Source: Musa acuminata AAA Group
Lineage: Eukaryota > Streptophyta > Magnoliopsida > Zingiberales > Musaceae
Length of the DNA stretch: 64,000 bases
Reading direction: 5' to 3'
Assembly: GCF_036884655.1 (NCBI RefSeq)
Contig: NC_088342.1
Coordinates: 15,318,501-15,382,500, forward strand
Each line of letters opens with the position of its first letter. Position 1 is the first letter of the stretch. Position numbers and translations under genes: made by a program. Of this stretch, positions 10,806 to 21,890 are shown in pieces. The notes beneath the pieces are model-generated. The model saw only the letters and a program-made list of their open reading frames with translations. It made no database searches and was not told where the DNA came from.

Positions 10806-13800
10806 CTACACCATGACATATAAGCTGTTAGAAGGTCCAGTTTCACTAGCATGATATTACAGATCAACATGAGATGCACTGAAGAAACTTTAGTATGAGT
10901 TGATAATCATAAAATCAAATGGCATAATACTTAAAAGCAAGAGTTGAAATTTCATATCGTACCGAAGTTTCGAGATTCGCTCGGTTGGTACGGTATGGTA
11001 CTATACTATATACCGAGCGGTATATCATACGTACCGAGCGGTATATTTCGATATATATATATACCATTTTCGCCGAGGCGACGACGCCTCTCTTCTCTCC
11101 GCGACGCCGAGGATTCTTCTCCTCGCGTAGATGAGAAGTCGCCGACAGACAAGGGAGAGCAGCGCCGATCTCTAGGTTCTCCTCTTCTTCTCCCTTTTCT
11201 TTCTTCCCTCTTCTTTCTTCTCCCTCAGTCACCACCCGATTTAAAACGATAACGGGTGAAAACAGCCCCAATCGATGATACCGCCCGATAGCGGACGGTC
11301 CATGTACCGGTTTGCCGGCCGGGTGGTATTATTCGAAATTAAAAACCTTGCTTAAAAGCACAAATAGAAATTAACAATATTCAGCATCCAACTGATAAAG
11401 CCTGTTCTATTAACTATTGAATGATTATATTATTATTATATACCAATGATTAAATTATATGCAGCTAGTGTAAGAGTCATGGTATACATTCCTGCTGCTG
11501 TTTTTCTTTTTCAGTGGCTACTCATGGTCCAGAATATGGACAAGGAACATGTACCTCAAAATACACTCATCGTATTTTGACTCCTATCTACAGCTCATGA
11601 GCAACAGGCAGCAGTGCCAAAAGCTAACTAATGTTTGAGATTTTCAATTGCCGCTTAAGGGAAAATCATTTTTGTCCAGTCCAACATTTATTATAAGCTA
11701 ATGATTATTTTCAAGTCTGTTGATTGGCAATCCCAATTTGTGCAGTAACCGTTGTCAGAGCAACAATGTTATCTTAATGCATGGCAATACCTTCTTCTCA
11801 TGTCCAGCACTGGCCAAGAATTTTCCATCAGAAGAAAAGTGGCAGCAGACAACCTTGCTGTTACTAGTACGAATACAGTTAACCTCCTTAAATGTAAAAC
11901 CTGGATAAAGAACTTTGGAATATTCAGGATCATCTTATAAAAATTATCAAGCAAACATCAGTGCCATATTTACCTTTTAAAGACCCTGGATTTTGGTCAG
12001 CAGGACTTCCTTTTAGTGCAGCAAATATGTCTCTTGGATCTCCATCATCTTGTGATAAGAACGATTCAACATTATCTTCCAAAGAAGCAACATCCCCAAA
12101 ATGTTCCAGATCATCCTAACAAAATTCTTTGTTAAACTGGAACGAATTCCTGAAATTCCTCCAAGAAACTTCAAAGATTGAAAAGAAAACAGAAAGTAAA
12201 CAAAATTGATACCATCTGATTTGAAGATGAAGCAAGTCCTGGCCCATCTGCACCGTACATCATTAAACTTTTTGGCATACTGCTAATATGGTTCAAATTA
12301 CCAGCAATCCCCACCCCATCACCAGCTGTATGAGTAAAAGGGATCGATGAAGGAGAGTTGGGAGAAGGACCCATAGTATTTCCAGTGCCAGTACTGTTGG
12401 CAGCTCCAGATGAAGAAGGTTGCTTTCTTTTCCTATTGTTCTGGATATTGCATTTAAGAACTGTCAGAAGTGTACCCCCCTTATTTTATTCTAAAAGAAG
12501 GAACGAAGACAAGCAGATGCATGGAGGTCAGTCGATGACTGACATTGAAGAAGGCACAAAATGATGGATTTGCAGCAAGAGGGCCCATGAGAAGAGATGA
12601 ACTATATGTAGGAATAGGGGAAAGTAAATGAGAAGAAGTGTGAAAGAGAGGCAGAAGACTCATCAGTATTACCTGCTCTAACTGTTGTTGCTGCTGTAGC
12701 TGTTCCTGTGGCTGCTGAGTCGAGGACTGCTGCATCTGTGCAACTTTCATCTAAATTCATAAATAACCAGAGAAGCATGGGAGCAAAAATCTCAGTCAGA
12801 ATTATTCACATAAGCTGTGAGAAACCAACCGTTGATCCCTAAAAGTTCTGAAGAAATCATGAATAGTTGAATACTAGTAATAAATATAATGCACAACAAG
12901 AAGCAAATCAGAACATATGTCCTTTATGTCATAAAAACTGAAGCAAAATCTAATGCCCCATGCACTTATCACTTAAGGCTCTCAAATACAACAATCATCC
13001 ATAGTGGTGCAATTTTCAGAAAGGAAGATTTGCTTCTAGGTGTCTGTCTCCATGACCATAAGAGAATTCTAAAAGGACACATTATGTAGGATGGTCACTA
13101 TTATATAATTGATTTTCTTGAAAGAGTATAAGTGCGGTTTCAAGAGACAATAACATGGTGAAAATTCTTGTCATGACTTAAATCAATCCACCATCTTACT
13201 TATGTGATCAGATTTTAAATTGAAATGTTTCACTAAATTTTCTCTGTAAATAACAGATATACTAGAAAATGCACATGACTGCATGAGTTAGTTTCACATT
13301 ATGGACCACCAAGAAAATATTCAAGTTTGACACCATAAAGATCACCAATTTAATGTTTTAGGTGACTATAATGGACATATGGACATCAATGCATGTGTTT
13401 AGACTCCAATGTAAGGCTAAAAATGAATGCTAAGAGAAAATAGAATTTGATGGTATGAAAATATCTTGGAAGTTGATAATTAATAGAAAAGAAACATTCA
13501 TGGTGGTTTTAGACTTTAGTTTGATCATAGATAGGTTTAGGTTGATTGCGTCAAATGTTTGTCATGTATTTTCAACAGGATGAATTTTCTTTTTTCTTTT
13601 AAGTTGCTACTTTAGGAAATCTTTTAGAGTATTATTGTTTTTATTTTGAGTCCTATTTTAGGTGCAGGCCAAATTAGAAGGGTTGAAAAAGAAAAGAAAG
13701 CCATTAAGAATCACTTTGGAAGTGTCTTTCTCTGTGTGTAGACTTTTGGTAATTGGGATTTATAAGAAAACTATTAAAAGTATCTCATCAGTATATGAAT

Positions 13801-15446
13801 ATTATAAGCCTCTATGAAGGCTAATCCTTGATGTAATAGAATTTATTGCATTAAACTTCACAAAGAAATTAATGATAGTTCTTGGTTTATACTTTAATTT
13901 CCATAACTTGATATCAAAAAGTTCTATTATCTACCTTCGAAGCTCTAGAATTGTGATGTATCCTTAATTGCCTAAAATCTCAACAAACCATTTCATGCTA
14001 TCTGTCCAACAACGGTAGGAAAAGAAACATAAGATGAAAATGTAATATTGCTATCTCATTCACCAACCTGCCAAATTTAATTTGACAAATGCATACTTGA
14101 ATTTTTTTCATATATATGAGACTTCACCAACTAATCTGTATAATGTGAGGCATATGTAAAATTCCTGAGGTGCTTTACCATGTGTTAACATTTGTATCCA
14201 CAGATATGTGGATAACATCTTCTTGACTTCCAACCCAATCTCCATCCCCCAACCCCCAGCCCAAGCCCAAAAGATAAACTTTCTATCATTCTTTTCCCTT
14301 TCTCTTCTGCATACATAAAGATTGGACTCTGATGACTAGTGGATTAGTAGGTGGGAGTCTCTAAAATGAAATGAATGTAATTGTGACATCAATCATATTG
14401 CTAGTGAGCTTTGGGCAAGCCCACAAGCTTATTTTCCATGATTTTCCTACCTAGTGGACAAGTCTGTTGCCTATTTGCTCTTTCCTCTAAATTTCTTCTT
14501 CCTGCTGAAATACAGTATTCTATGATCCAATACTACAATCTCAACATATGGACCTCTTACAATCCTAGGTAGGAAAGCGAGTTTGACAATGAGACTAATA
14601 ACTTGTTACAAGTACTATTACATAGAGTGCAATGAAAAACTTAAAATAATCTTAATACTTTTACAATTCAGAAAATCTAACCTTCATTAGGTATTCAGCT
14701 TGATCGTGTCTGATCTTCGGCGAATCTGACTGAATTGGTGAACCTATAGATCCATCAGTTCCAGTGGGCTGGCCCTCTTTGCCATTTAAACTACCCTTGG
14801 GCAATGCTCTAAATCTTCGAGGATCCATATCTTCAAAGGTGGAAGAGCCACCAAGATTGCCTTGAGCATGTGCCTGTGATAAGAATTGTTGTTGCTGCTG
14901 TGGTGACATCAGCTGAAATTGAGCTGGTGTAGATATAAAAGGCTTCTGCACTTGTGGACCTAAATTAGGCCGAAGTTGGTCAAGACCCTGTGCAGTATGT
15001 CATTGAAATTAGTCAATGGAAACAGACAACCAAATAAGAGCAATTTCCTGTGATATATCACTCACAGATAAAGGCCAACCCTTGAGTGGAAGACCACTAA
15101 CACCTTGGTTCAGTCCTGTAAAGACAAGCAATCATGGGCTTTATTAGAATAAAAGATTCGTGATTTTTGGAACCACTTTTTGCCAATCATATCTGGGATG
15201 AAAATAGATGCTACTGCCAAAACCAGGATAACACCCAAGACACATAGGTCTGGGCATCAGTGACAGTGACCATCAGTTTGTTCAATATTTTTAGAAACAA
15301 TAATCAATATGTTTGGAAGGGTAAAAAGCAAAATTCCAATTGGAAGCATATCGACCTTTTTTTTCGGAGAGGACACTACAGAAAAAAGTAAAAACTTCAC
15401 TTTGCTACAATCATGAACGTTAATGCAAAATATCCAGGAAAATATA

Positions 15447-15492
<46 letters not shown>

Positions 15493-18400
15493 TTTCTTTT
15501 TCACATAATGCTACACAAGTCCATAGGATTATAGCTAGTAAATAAATAAAAAGATATTTATAATACCATTGTCATTACCCTCATCCTCAGAGAACTAGCC
15601 TGAACCTCTATAAACATGTCTCTAGAATAAGCAAGAATATGTACAATAGTACAAAACATCATCATCATCAGTGTTATCAACATCATCTTCATTGAATTTG
15701 ATATTCAGGACTGCCTATGCTTAAGTTTGTGGAGGAACAAATAGTGTTCAGTTACTCATTCAGTCACTGAATCTCATAAAAGTTAAAAAAAAAAGAACTG
15801 GGAAAAAACAGTGTTTACTGTTATGCCCGGTTCAGCTCATACTGGCTGGTACTTTTACTGGTTCAAGCCCGAACCACCCCTATTTCAGGTGGTCCAGTCT
15901 GACCTATAAAAAAACCATATAACCCGTGTCTAGGGCTCGCGTTCACAAGCCCTTACCATACATTTGTAAGCTGCCTACCGCTGCCCATTTCTGCTGTCAA
16001 GTTTGGGTACGCTTCCTGCTCCTCTTCTTCTCCTCTTCCTCTTCTTCCTCCTCTTCCTCCACTCCACTGCTTCCTCTTCTTCCTTCCTCCTCCATCGCCT
16101 CCTCTTCCTTTCTCTTCCTCCACACAAATACATGTCATAATCATATTTGTCTCAGGAGCCACCTCCAACATATGTAGTTCAGGATGATCAGACAATCACC
16201 ATCACCACATTAATACACCAATGACATTTGGTCTATTAGTATACATGTTAGGAGAGCAATATCAGGATTAGGTCCAACAAATATACTATATCAAAATACA
16301 ACTATATAGGATCGATGACCTCGATCCACGGACTGTGGAGTCTCGCTGTTCGATTTGGTGGTAGAGCCAAATATATCGATTGATCAATTCATTTATTACT
16401 TGATTCATTTGAATCTTAAATTTTTGACACGTAATATAACAATTTAAATCATATCTTTGTTGATAATTCAATATCAATGGAAGAACAGTTCAGAACATGT
16501 GGCAAAGCTACTCCTCAATATCCAGAAAAGATAAATCTGCTATCCCTTACTTGTTTGGATATTGTTTAATGAAATTATACTAAATTTGCATTTAGTTCCA
16601 ATTAAAAACCTTAATTTATGTTTTTTTTAATTTTCAGGTATTTTTGAGCTTTTCCGGGATTTAATTAGGATTATCAGCATGCTCCAGTGCACCAACACAG
16701 TAAGTCGATACGGAGCGATACGTGCCGTGCCATCGGTCGATCGGCACGATCGGTCAACACAAAAGTCAATCCTTGCCTTGATATGTATATTTTTGCATTT
16801 TAAAGTAAAGAATGTGATTATAAGATAAGATCAAAATATATGAAAATTATGTCCAACATAGAATCAAAAACTAAGGATAACAATCTCTCGATTTTCAAAT
16901 ATTAAAACAAAGGAGTTGCTACAAGACAAAGATGTGGCACAAATCAGTCCTTGTCAACAACTTCTAGCATAGCCAAAGTATATCCAATCCTCTCTGAAGC
17001 ATAGAAACAAATAACCATAGCCAAAGTATATCCAATCCTCTGAAGCATAGATACAAATATTGGTTATTGATATGATAGAACACTAATACACTTGTCTTGA
17101 AATCCTCGCAAAAACTATATATGATATAGAACATATATAACCAATAAAAGTTATTCTCATGGAACTCCATTTCGCTTGGATTGGTATGTAAGAATTTACA
17201 AAAATACTAGACATGATATGTCATAGATACAATCAATAAAATATATCCTCATAGAACTCCATTTTGGCAAGAGTTGTATGTATTGGGCATTACATACCGG
17301 TCCAAGCGTGAACCTATACATAGGGGCGGTCTGATCAGATATAATTACAAAAAATTAAAAGGTTGAAATTAGGGCTCGCAATCACGAGCCATCTTCCCTA
17401 CAAACCCTCTTGTCATCCACCTTCATGAAACCTCCGTTCTCACTACCATAGGCTGCTTCCTACCTCCCTAATTCTTGCTTTCGTTTGCTGACCTTGTTGT
17501 CCTTTTGTGATCTTAAGTATTCTTCCTCTTCCTTTATCGCTTCCTCTTTTTCCTTTCTCTTCCTCTTCCCTCCTATTCTTTCTCTACTGCCTCCTCTTCT
17601 TCCTTCCTCTTCCTCTTCCTCTTTCTCCTTTGTCTCCTCTTCTTCCTTCCTTTCTCCATTACCTCCTCTTCCTTAAAATATTGGATGGTTTCAAAAACTA
17701 TGTACAAAAAAATTAATGCATCTAAGATATGAATTTTGAGATAGGGGTGTAGAATTACTAAAAATAGAATAAGAAAATGTGTTCATCCATGAACAACTAG
17801 ATGTAAAATGACAAAAGAAGAATTATTTAAGATAGTATGAACATATTCACATAGACTTATAGATGTTATGATTAGATGATATGAATCAAGTAGGACAATA
17901 GATTTTATGTAATCAAGAAGATGTTGAGAGATACATAGAAACATCTTAATAGAAATAATAAAAATGTATTCAAATGCTCTTGATTTAACAACTTACATAA
18001 AATAACAACTTAGTGCTACAGCTCTTTACATATCTTAATGACGGTAAAAGATACATGAAAACCTTTTCATCATAAAAAAAATTAACTTTTAGAATCATTA
18101 CACTTCAAAAATATAGAGAAAAAAACAATAACTTCAAAATTTTATGTGCCCCAAAGAACTATATATCAAGGATCCTAAATATCCTATATGTAGATCATCA
18201 AAGTATTCAACAAGGAGTCAAGAAGTATCCAAGTATCACAGCATATATATACATAAATATGATTTGAGTATGGAAAATAATTCAAAGTGTTTTTCATAGC
18301 CAATCCTCATAGGTGCTTCATAAAGGTTTAACTTTTAGTTAATCTAATCAAGTTTTAATGTAATTCAGGTAGAAGCTAAGTCCTATATAGTCCAGGGTTA

Positions 18401-21365
18401 GGTTATTTCTAATTTTCTGTTATTCTAATTTGTAGTTTTAAAATGTCCAGATTTGCCTGCACCTATTCTAGTGTAGGCAGATGTCTATGTTGGTTAAGTC
18501 ATAAATATTAATTAAGTTAATCTAGCCAAAATCATACTCTTCAAGAGAAGCATGTTTGGCTAGCTACATAATGGATAGTAATTATATGTATGCTTAGACA
18601 ATTTTTTTCTTTTTCAGGCGTTCTAATTAAATGACTCAATACTGAAATAAAAGAATTTCATCGCAACTCTTGCTAGATTGAGATTACCTTTTATTACTAT
18701 AAAATAGAAGAAAAATATTTTTTACTGGGCTACAGGCCCTTATTTGCTTTGCTGCCTATCTCTCTCTTCTTTTTTTTTTTTCTCAGCTTATGCCTGTCTT
18801 TCCTTCTGTTTTCTTCCTATTGAAGTTCTGATCCCTTATTCTCTTCTTAGTCTCCTTTTTACTCAAAGCCATAGACTGAAGGACTTTATTTTCTCTTTCC
18901 TTGGGTAAAATTTATTATTGCAACAATGAGTTTTTGTTAATGCAAGAACAACTTTTCAACTTTGCCCTAATCTAATTTTGAAATTAAACAGAAGCATTAG
19001 CTATAAGAAGTCCTGGTGTTTACTTACCAGCAACACCTAATCCAGACCGTGATGGTACAATGCCCTGCCCATATACTGAGGATGGGTCCATGGGCAAAGA
19101 TCTTTGAGGCACACCCAAATTACCTTCTGTCTTAATGTCCTATCACAGCGGTAACACAATAAAATAAAAGAGACTCTCAAGACTATAATAAGCAAGATAT
19201 CTAAATAAACAAGAAATATCAAATGAGTCCACTTAGTTACAGTTGTTTGTTGATTTCGAGCTTGCATTTGCTGCAATGTTGCAGAAATACTCCCTGAGTT
19301 ACCATGGACTAACTGCCTGCAAAAGTGGAAAAGCAAATGAACAAAACAACTTAAAACAACATTAAGCAGGTGCAGTGTCAGTGCTTAACAAAAAAAAACA
19401 GATTTTACCCTGGGTTACTGGTTGTTGACTTAAGAAGGGCCATCCCACTTGGATCAAGAAGCTGTGAGGATGTTTCAGAATCCATTGAGTGTGGATTCTT
19501 CAAACGTTCTTCATACATCTTAGCAGCCAAGACACTAGCAGTCGAAGGCCCCAAAATACCATCAGGATTTACAACACTTGCAGGAGACAAATTACGATTA
19601 TTTCGCTGCAACTGAGCATGTCGCTGTTGTATCAGTTGTAGCTGTTGCATCTGTAACTGTTGTTGATGTTCCCTTGCTTTTATTTGTTGAACCTATAAGA
19701 CAAGAAAAGTTCTAGTAGGAATGATTGCTTATAAAGGAGGGAGATATAAAAGATAAATATGAGAAAAAAGATTCTGTAAAATTTCACCTCTATATATGCT
19801 GCTGCAACTTCAGAATGCTTTTCATTTGTTCTTGCAATGAAGATATCCCAAAAGACAGACCACCATTCAAACAGAAATCCTCTAGGAGCATCAATCGCTG
19901 TCAAATGAAGCCAAACTTTTATACAACTATAATGAAAACTTTGCTTTAACATGTCTCAAAGCACATAATAAGTTCTAGTTAAGGGTGGACTAGCGCAAAA
20001 GGCTCCACGAATGCAAACCCAGGGAAGATTTATGCACATAGCCTTACCCTTACGAACAAAGAGCTCATTCCTATGCTTTGATGTTTTAAACGTGGTTTGC
20101 ATTACCGATCCATACCAATGTCCCGATAAGCTGTGGGTACGGAGTACGGTACGTACTGAGTCATACCAAGCCATTCCGAGTGTATCGACACACGGTACAG
20201 TGGGGTGTACCAATGTACCACCCATTCCAATCCCTTGTCAGACCAGTACGTACTGCCCGTATTGAGCGATACACCTCTGTATGGCGAACCTTGGTTTTAA
20301 ACAATGATAACCTAGGTTGCAAAGGAGCAACCTTGGTGTCAAGGGCAACACAGTTCTCAAAATAATAACAATTTTTTATTAGTTGACACTATTCTAATAA
20401 AGTCAAAAACAAATTTATTTCTCACAAGATTAAATCATTGGTAGCTAGTTTCCATGAGTTGATCTTATTTCATCAAAATTAAAGAAAACTCACTTCCAAA
20501 ATGATTTTAGACAGAAAAAGAAGCCAAGTCATCTATAAACATGCAAAGAGCAGATGACATTAGATGAAATTATTTTAGTAATTGGACACAGAGAAAGAGA
20601 GTTTTGCAAATATAATAAACACAGAGATAAATACATTGACAAGCATATTGACTAATTTAAACATCATAGTCACATAGGTTCCCTTCAAAAGAAAGATAAA
20701 TATAAGAAAAATAATAAGAAGTGGCAATAAAAGAGAAAAAAAAAAGGAGATTGTCTCTGTCATTTACAATCCATACCCCATTTACTTGAGTTTTGTAGCT
20801 CTGACGAAGCAAATTAATGGTGCACTTCAACTACTATTTCCAAGCTATCAGTGTCAAGTGATTGTAAGTCTCGTTATTTCCCCCGTTGTGTAAAGAAGCA
20901 TATGAATAAAGAATTTGACAAGGGGACATCTAAATTCTTTCTAACCCATCTTAGGCTTCCTGTTCTTGATTAGACGTCATTGAATTGTTATCACAGTAAT
21001 GCAAAACTAACTCCAGTTAAAATGACAAAAGAGGTTAAAATGTTTATCCAGAATGAAATCAGCAAATATAAGAAATAAGATGTATCAGACAGAGAATGAA
21101 AAAATGGCACTAATAAATATTAAATTTATTACCTACTGGATCAGCAGAAACCTTTCCTTCAGCCATGAAAGCTTTAGCGGTGGTTTGCAGATTCCTCTTC
21201 AGCAAATAATCGTATATATAGACATCGAGCCTACAAAAGAACGAGAAGAAATCCAAACAAAAGCCGCAGTTAGACCAGAACACGACGACTCCACAAAAAC
21301 TAAGAATGTACATCGTTATTGCAATGTACGCACATCTTATCAGCTTCCCAACTGCTCTGAGCCAT
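10656..21365 (-). CDS. LUH: LEUNIG_HOMOLOG-type transcriptional corepressor, exons 1-13 (3' part missing)
   Basis: Thirteen coding exons on the minus strand, all with GT...AG borders and consistent phase, encode the first 592 residues of a Groucho/Tup1-type plant corepressor. Residues 1-88 form the LUFS domain with its LisH motif ([14 protein letters not shown], then [20 protein letters not shown]), the SEUSS-binding region. A Gln-rich middle follows (residues 84-450). Two WD40 repeats ([17 protein letters not shown]) start near residue 506. Blocks such as [16 protein letters not shown] and [10 protein letters not shown] fit LUH better than LUG. Arabidopsis LUH has about 790 residues, so five WD repeats (about 200 residues) are missing; their exons were not found between 1 and 10655. 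The ATG at 21365 starts [11 protein letters not shown], the conserved family start. The known role is nuclear repression in flower, embryo and seed-coat development. Confidence 0.93.
10938..11350. mobile_element. hAT-type MITE in LUH intron 12 (413 bp)
   Basis: The ends CAAGAGTTGAAATTTC and (inward from the right) CAAGGTTTTTAATTTCG are inverted. The flanking duplication CTTAAAAG (10930-10937 and 11351-11358) can be read as long as 10 bases because CA follows on both sides. Near the ends are CGGTAC and ACCGAGCGGTAT modules shared with the other MITEs. The core (about 11065-11235) is a CTTCTCC-rich tract. Confidence 0.75.
11791..11900 (-). CDS. LUH: LUH coding exon 12 (WD40 start)
   Basis: 110 nt encoding [20 protein letters not shown] then [17 protein letters not shown], the first WD40 blade. 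The donor is GTATTG. Confidence 0.92.
11974..12115 (-). CDS. LUH: LUH coding exon 11
   Basis: 142 nt encoding [20 protein letters not shown] and [16 protein letters not shown], the conserved acidic linker before the WD40 domain. The donor is GTAAAT. Confidence 0.92.
12213..12440 (-). CDS. LUH: LUH coding exon 10
   Basis: 228 nt encoding [20 protein letters not shown], a likely basic nuclear-localisation patch, and [19 protein letters not shown]. The acceptor is TATCCAG and the donor GTATCA. Confidence 0.92.
12673..12750 (-). CDS. LUH: LUH coding exon 9
   Basis: 78 nt encoding [10 protein letters not shown] and a Gln-rich run ending QQQLEQ. The acceptor is AATTTAG and the donor GTAATAC. Confidence 0.88.
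12751..14681 (-). other. LUH intron 8
   Basis: 1.9 kb of AT-rich intron with no repeat structure or coding signal recognised. The small open frame near 12889-13089 has no family features. Confidence 0.8.
14682..14987 (-). CDS. LUH: LUH coding exon 8
   Basis: 306 nt encoding [17 protein letters not shown], a Gln run, [20 protein letters not shown] and [10 protein letters not shown]. The acceptor is GCACAG and the donor GTTAGA. Confidence 0.9.
15066..15115 (-). CDS. LUH: LUH coding exon 7
   Basis: 50 nt encoding [17 protein letters not shown], a conserved LUG/LUH block. The acceptor is CTTTACAG and the donor GTGAGTG. Confidence 0.9.
15447..15490. repeat. (TA)n microsatellite
   Basis: An uninterrupted AT dinucleotide run of about 44 bases within LUH intron 6. 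Confidence 0.95.
15815..16195. repeat. Dispersed repeat with pyrimidine-rich core, copy 1
   Basis: It begins with CCGGTTCAGCTCATACTGG-type sequence, then TAGGGCTCGCGTTCACAAGCC and a CTTCCTC-rich tract (16015-16120). The same order occurs at 17281-17690. Both are probably decayed non-autonomous transposons; termini and TSD were not resolved. Confidence 0.45.
16968..17061. repeat. 48-bp tandem duplication
   Basis: CATAGCCAAAGTATATCCAA recurs 48 bases downstream (16968 and 17016), followed by the same TCCTCT...GAAGCATAGA block with small changes. Confidence 0.85.
17281..17690. repeat. Dispersed repeat with pyrimidine-rich core, copy 2
   Basis: A GGGCATTACATACCGGTCCA head and an AGGGCTCGCAATCACGAGCC block are followed by a CTTCCTCTTCC tract (17520-17675). 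The arrangement parallels 15815-16195. Confidence 0.45.
19028..19139 (-). CDS. LUH: LUH coding exon 6
   Basis: 112 nt encoding [20 protein letters not shown] and onward to SGLGVA. The donor GTAAGTA is strong. Confidence 0.9.
19241..19316 (-). CDS. LUH: LUH coding exon 5
   Basis: 76 nt encoding [20 protein letters not shown] and the Gln-rich end NQQTT. The donor is GTAACT. Confidence 0.88.
19409..19692 (-). CDS. LUH: LUH coding exon 4
   Basis: 284 nt encoding a Gln-rich segment ([19 protein letters not shown]) and the LUH block [20 protein letters not shown]. The acceptor is CTTATAG and the donor GTAAAA. Confidence 0.9.
19788..19897 (-). CDS. LUH: LUH coding exon 3 (LUFS)
   Basis: 110 nt encoding the invariant LUFS block [20 protein letters not shown]. 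The acceptor is TTGACAG and the donor GTGAAA. One residue (R in IDAPRGF) replaces the G usual in this block. Confidence 0.92.
20091..20293. mobile_element. hAT-type MITE in LUH intron 2 (203 bp)
   Basis: The ends CGTGGTTTGCATTACCG and (inward) CAAGGTTCGCCATACAG are flanked by a perfect 8-bp TSD GTTTTAAA (20083-20090 and 20294-20301). The body has GGTACGTACTG and CGGTACAG modules typical of the local MITE family. Confidence 0.85.
21133..21230 (-). CDS. LUH: LUH coding exon 2 (LisH)
   Basis: 98 nt; the acceptor TTTTGTAG precedes it and the donor GTAATAAA follows. It encodes the LisH core ([20 protein letters not shown]). Confidence 0.92.
21334..21365 (-). CDS. LUH: LUH coding exon 1
   Basis: 32 nt starting at the ATG and encoding [10 protein letters not shown] plus two bases of the next Met codon. 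The donor GTGCGT follows. Confidence 0.9.
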
Positions 21366-21890
21366 CTTCCGCTCGAATCCGCCACAACAAGAACGCTGCT
21401 CCACTACTCTCACAGAACTGATCCCTTGACCAAATCAAATCAACAAAGAAAACCCTAACACCAGCAAGAGACAATAAACAATCAGATCTCGGCCCACATT
21501 ATGGATCTAGACCTCGAACATAAATCACACACCCAATTACCGAATCCATAAGCCACGATCTCCTCCACCTACAGAGAAAAAACAAGATAACAAACCCAAA
21601 ATCCGATTATTCACCACGGACACAGCTCAGAACCTACTTCGAACCAACCCAATTCTGGGTGGCTGTTTTCCGTGATTCGAGCTCTCCGCGATCGGAGGAG
21701 ATGGTCAGGAGCTGAGAATTGAAAGTCGATGATGGACACAGCTCGATCTTTTGACGGAGAGAGCAACGCTCTCACCGCCTCACAAGAATGGGGCTCGTTC
21801 CACCGCTTCGCCGCGGTTCCGAACCAAAGGTTGGGGAACTGAAGTCTCGGAACTTTGCCTCGTACCCGGGCCAACCGGCTCGAACACATC
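21366..21890 (-). promoter_or_regulatory. LUH 5' leader, possible leader intron, and proximal promoter
   Basis: Upstream of the ATG the minus strand is moderately GC-rich. It has a pyrimidine-rich acceptor-like site (CTTGTTTTTTCTCTGTAG, near 21573-21590) and a GTAGGT donor-like site about 60 bases before it (near 21630), compatible with a spliced 5' UTR as in many LUG/LUH genes. Short upstream ATGs occur. A transcription start cannot be fixed from sequence alone. Confidence 0.4.

Larger units (their letters stand above)
15116..19027 (-). other. LUH intron 6 (3.9 kb) with repeats
   Basis: The largest intron wholly inside the window. It holds a (TA)n tract, two related pyrimidine-rich repeats (15815-16195, 17281-17690) and a 48-bp tandem duplication. 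The part from 17700 to 19027 shows nothing beyond AT-rich sequence. Confidence 0.8.

Noticed and set aside
20725..20763. Purine-rich tract near 20,730 as a PPT
   Set aside because: No LTR follows; it is simple A/G-rich intron sequence.
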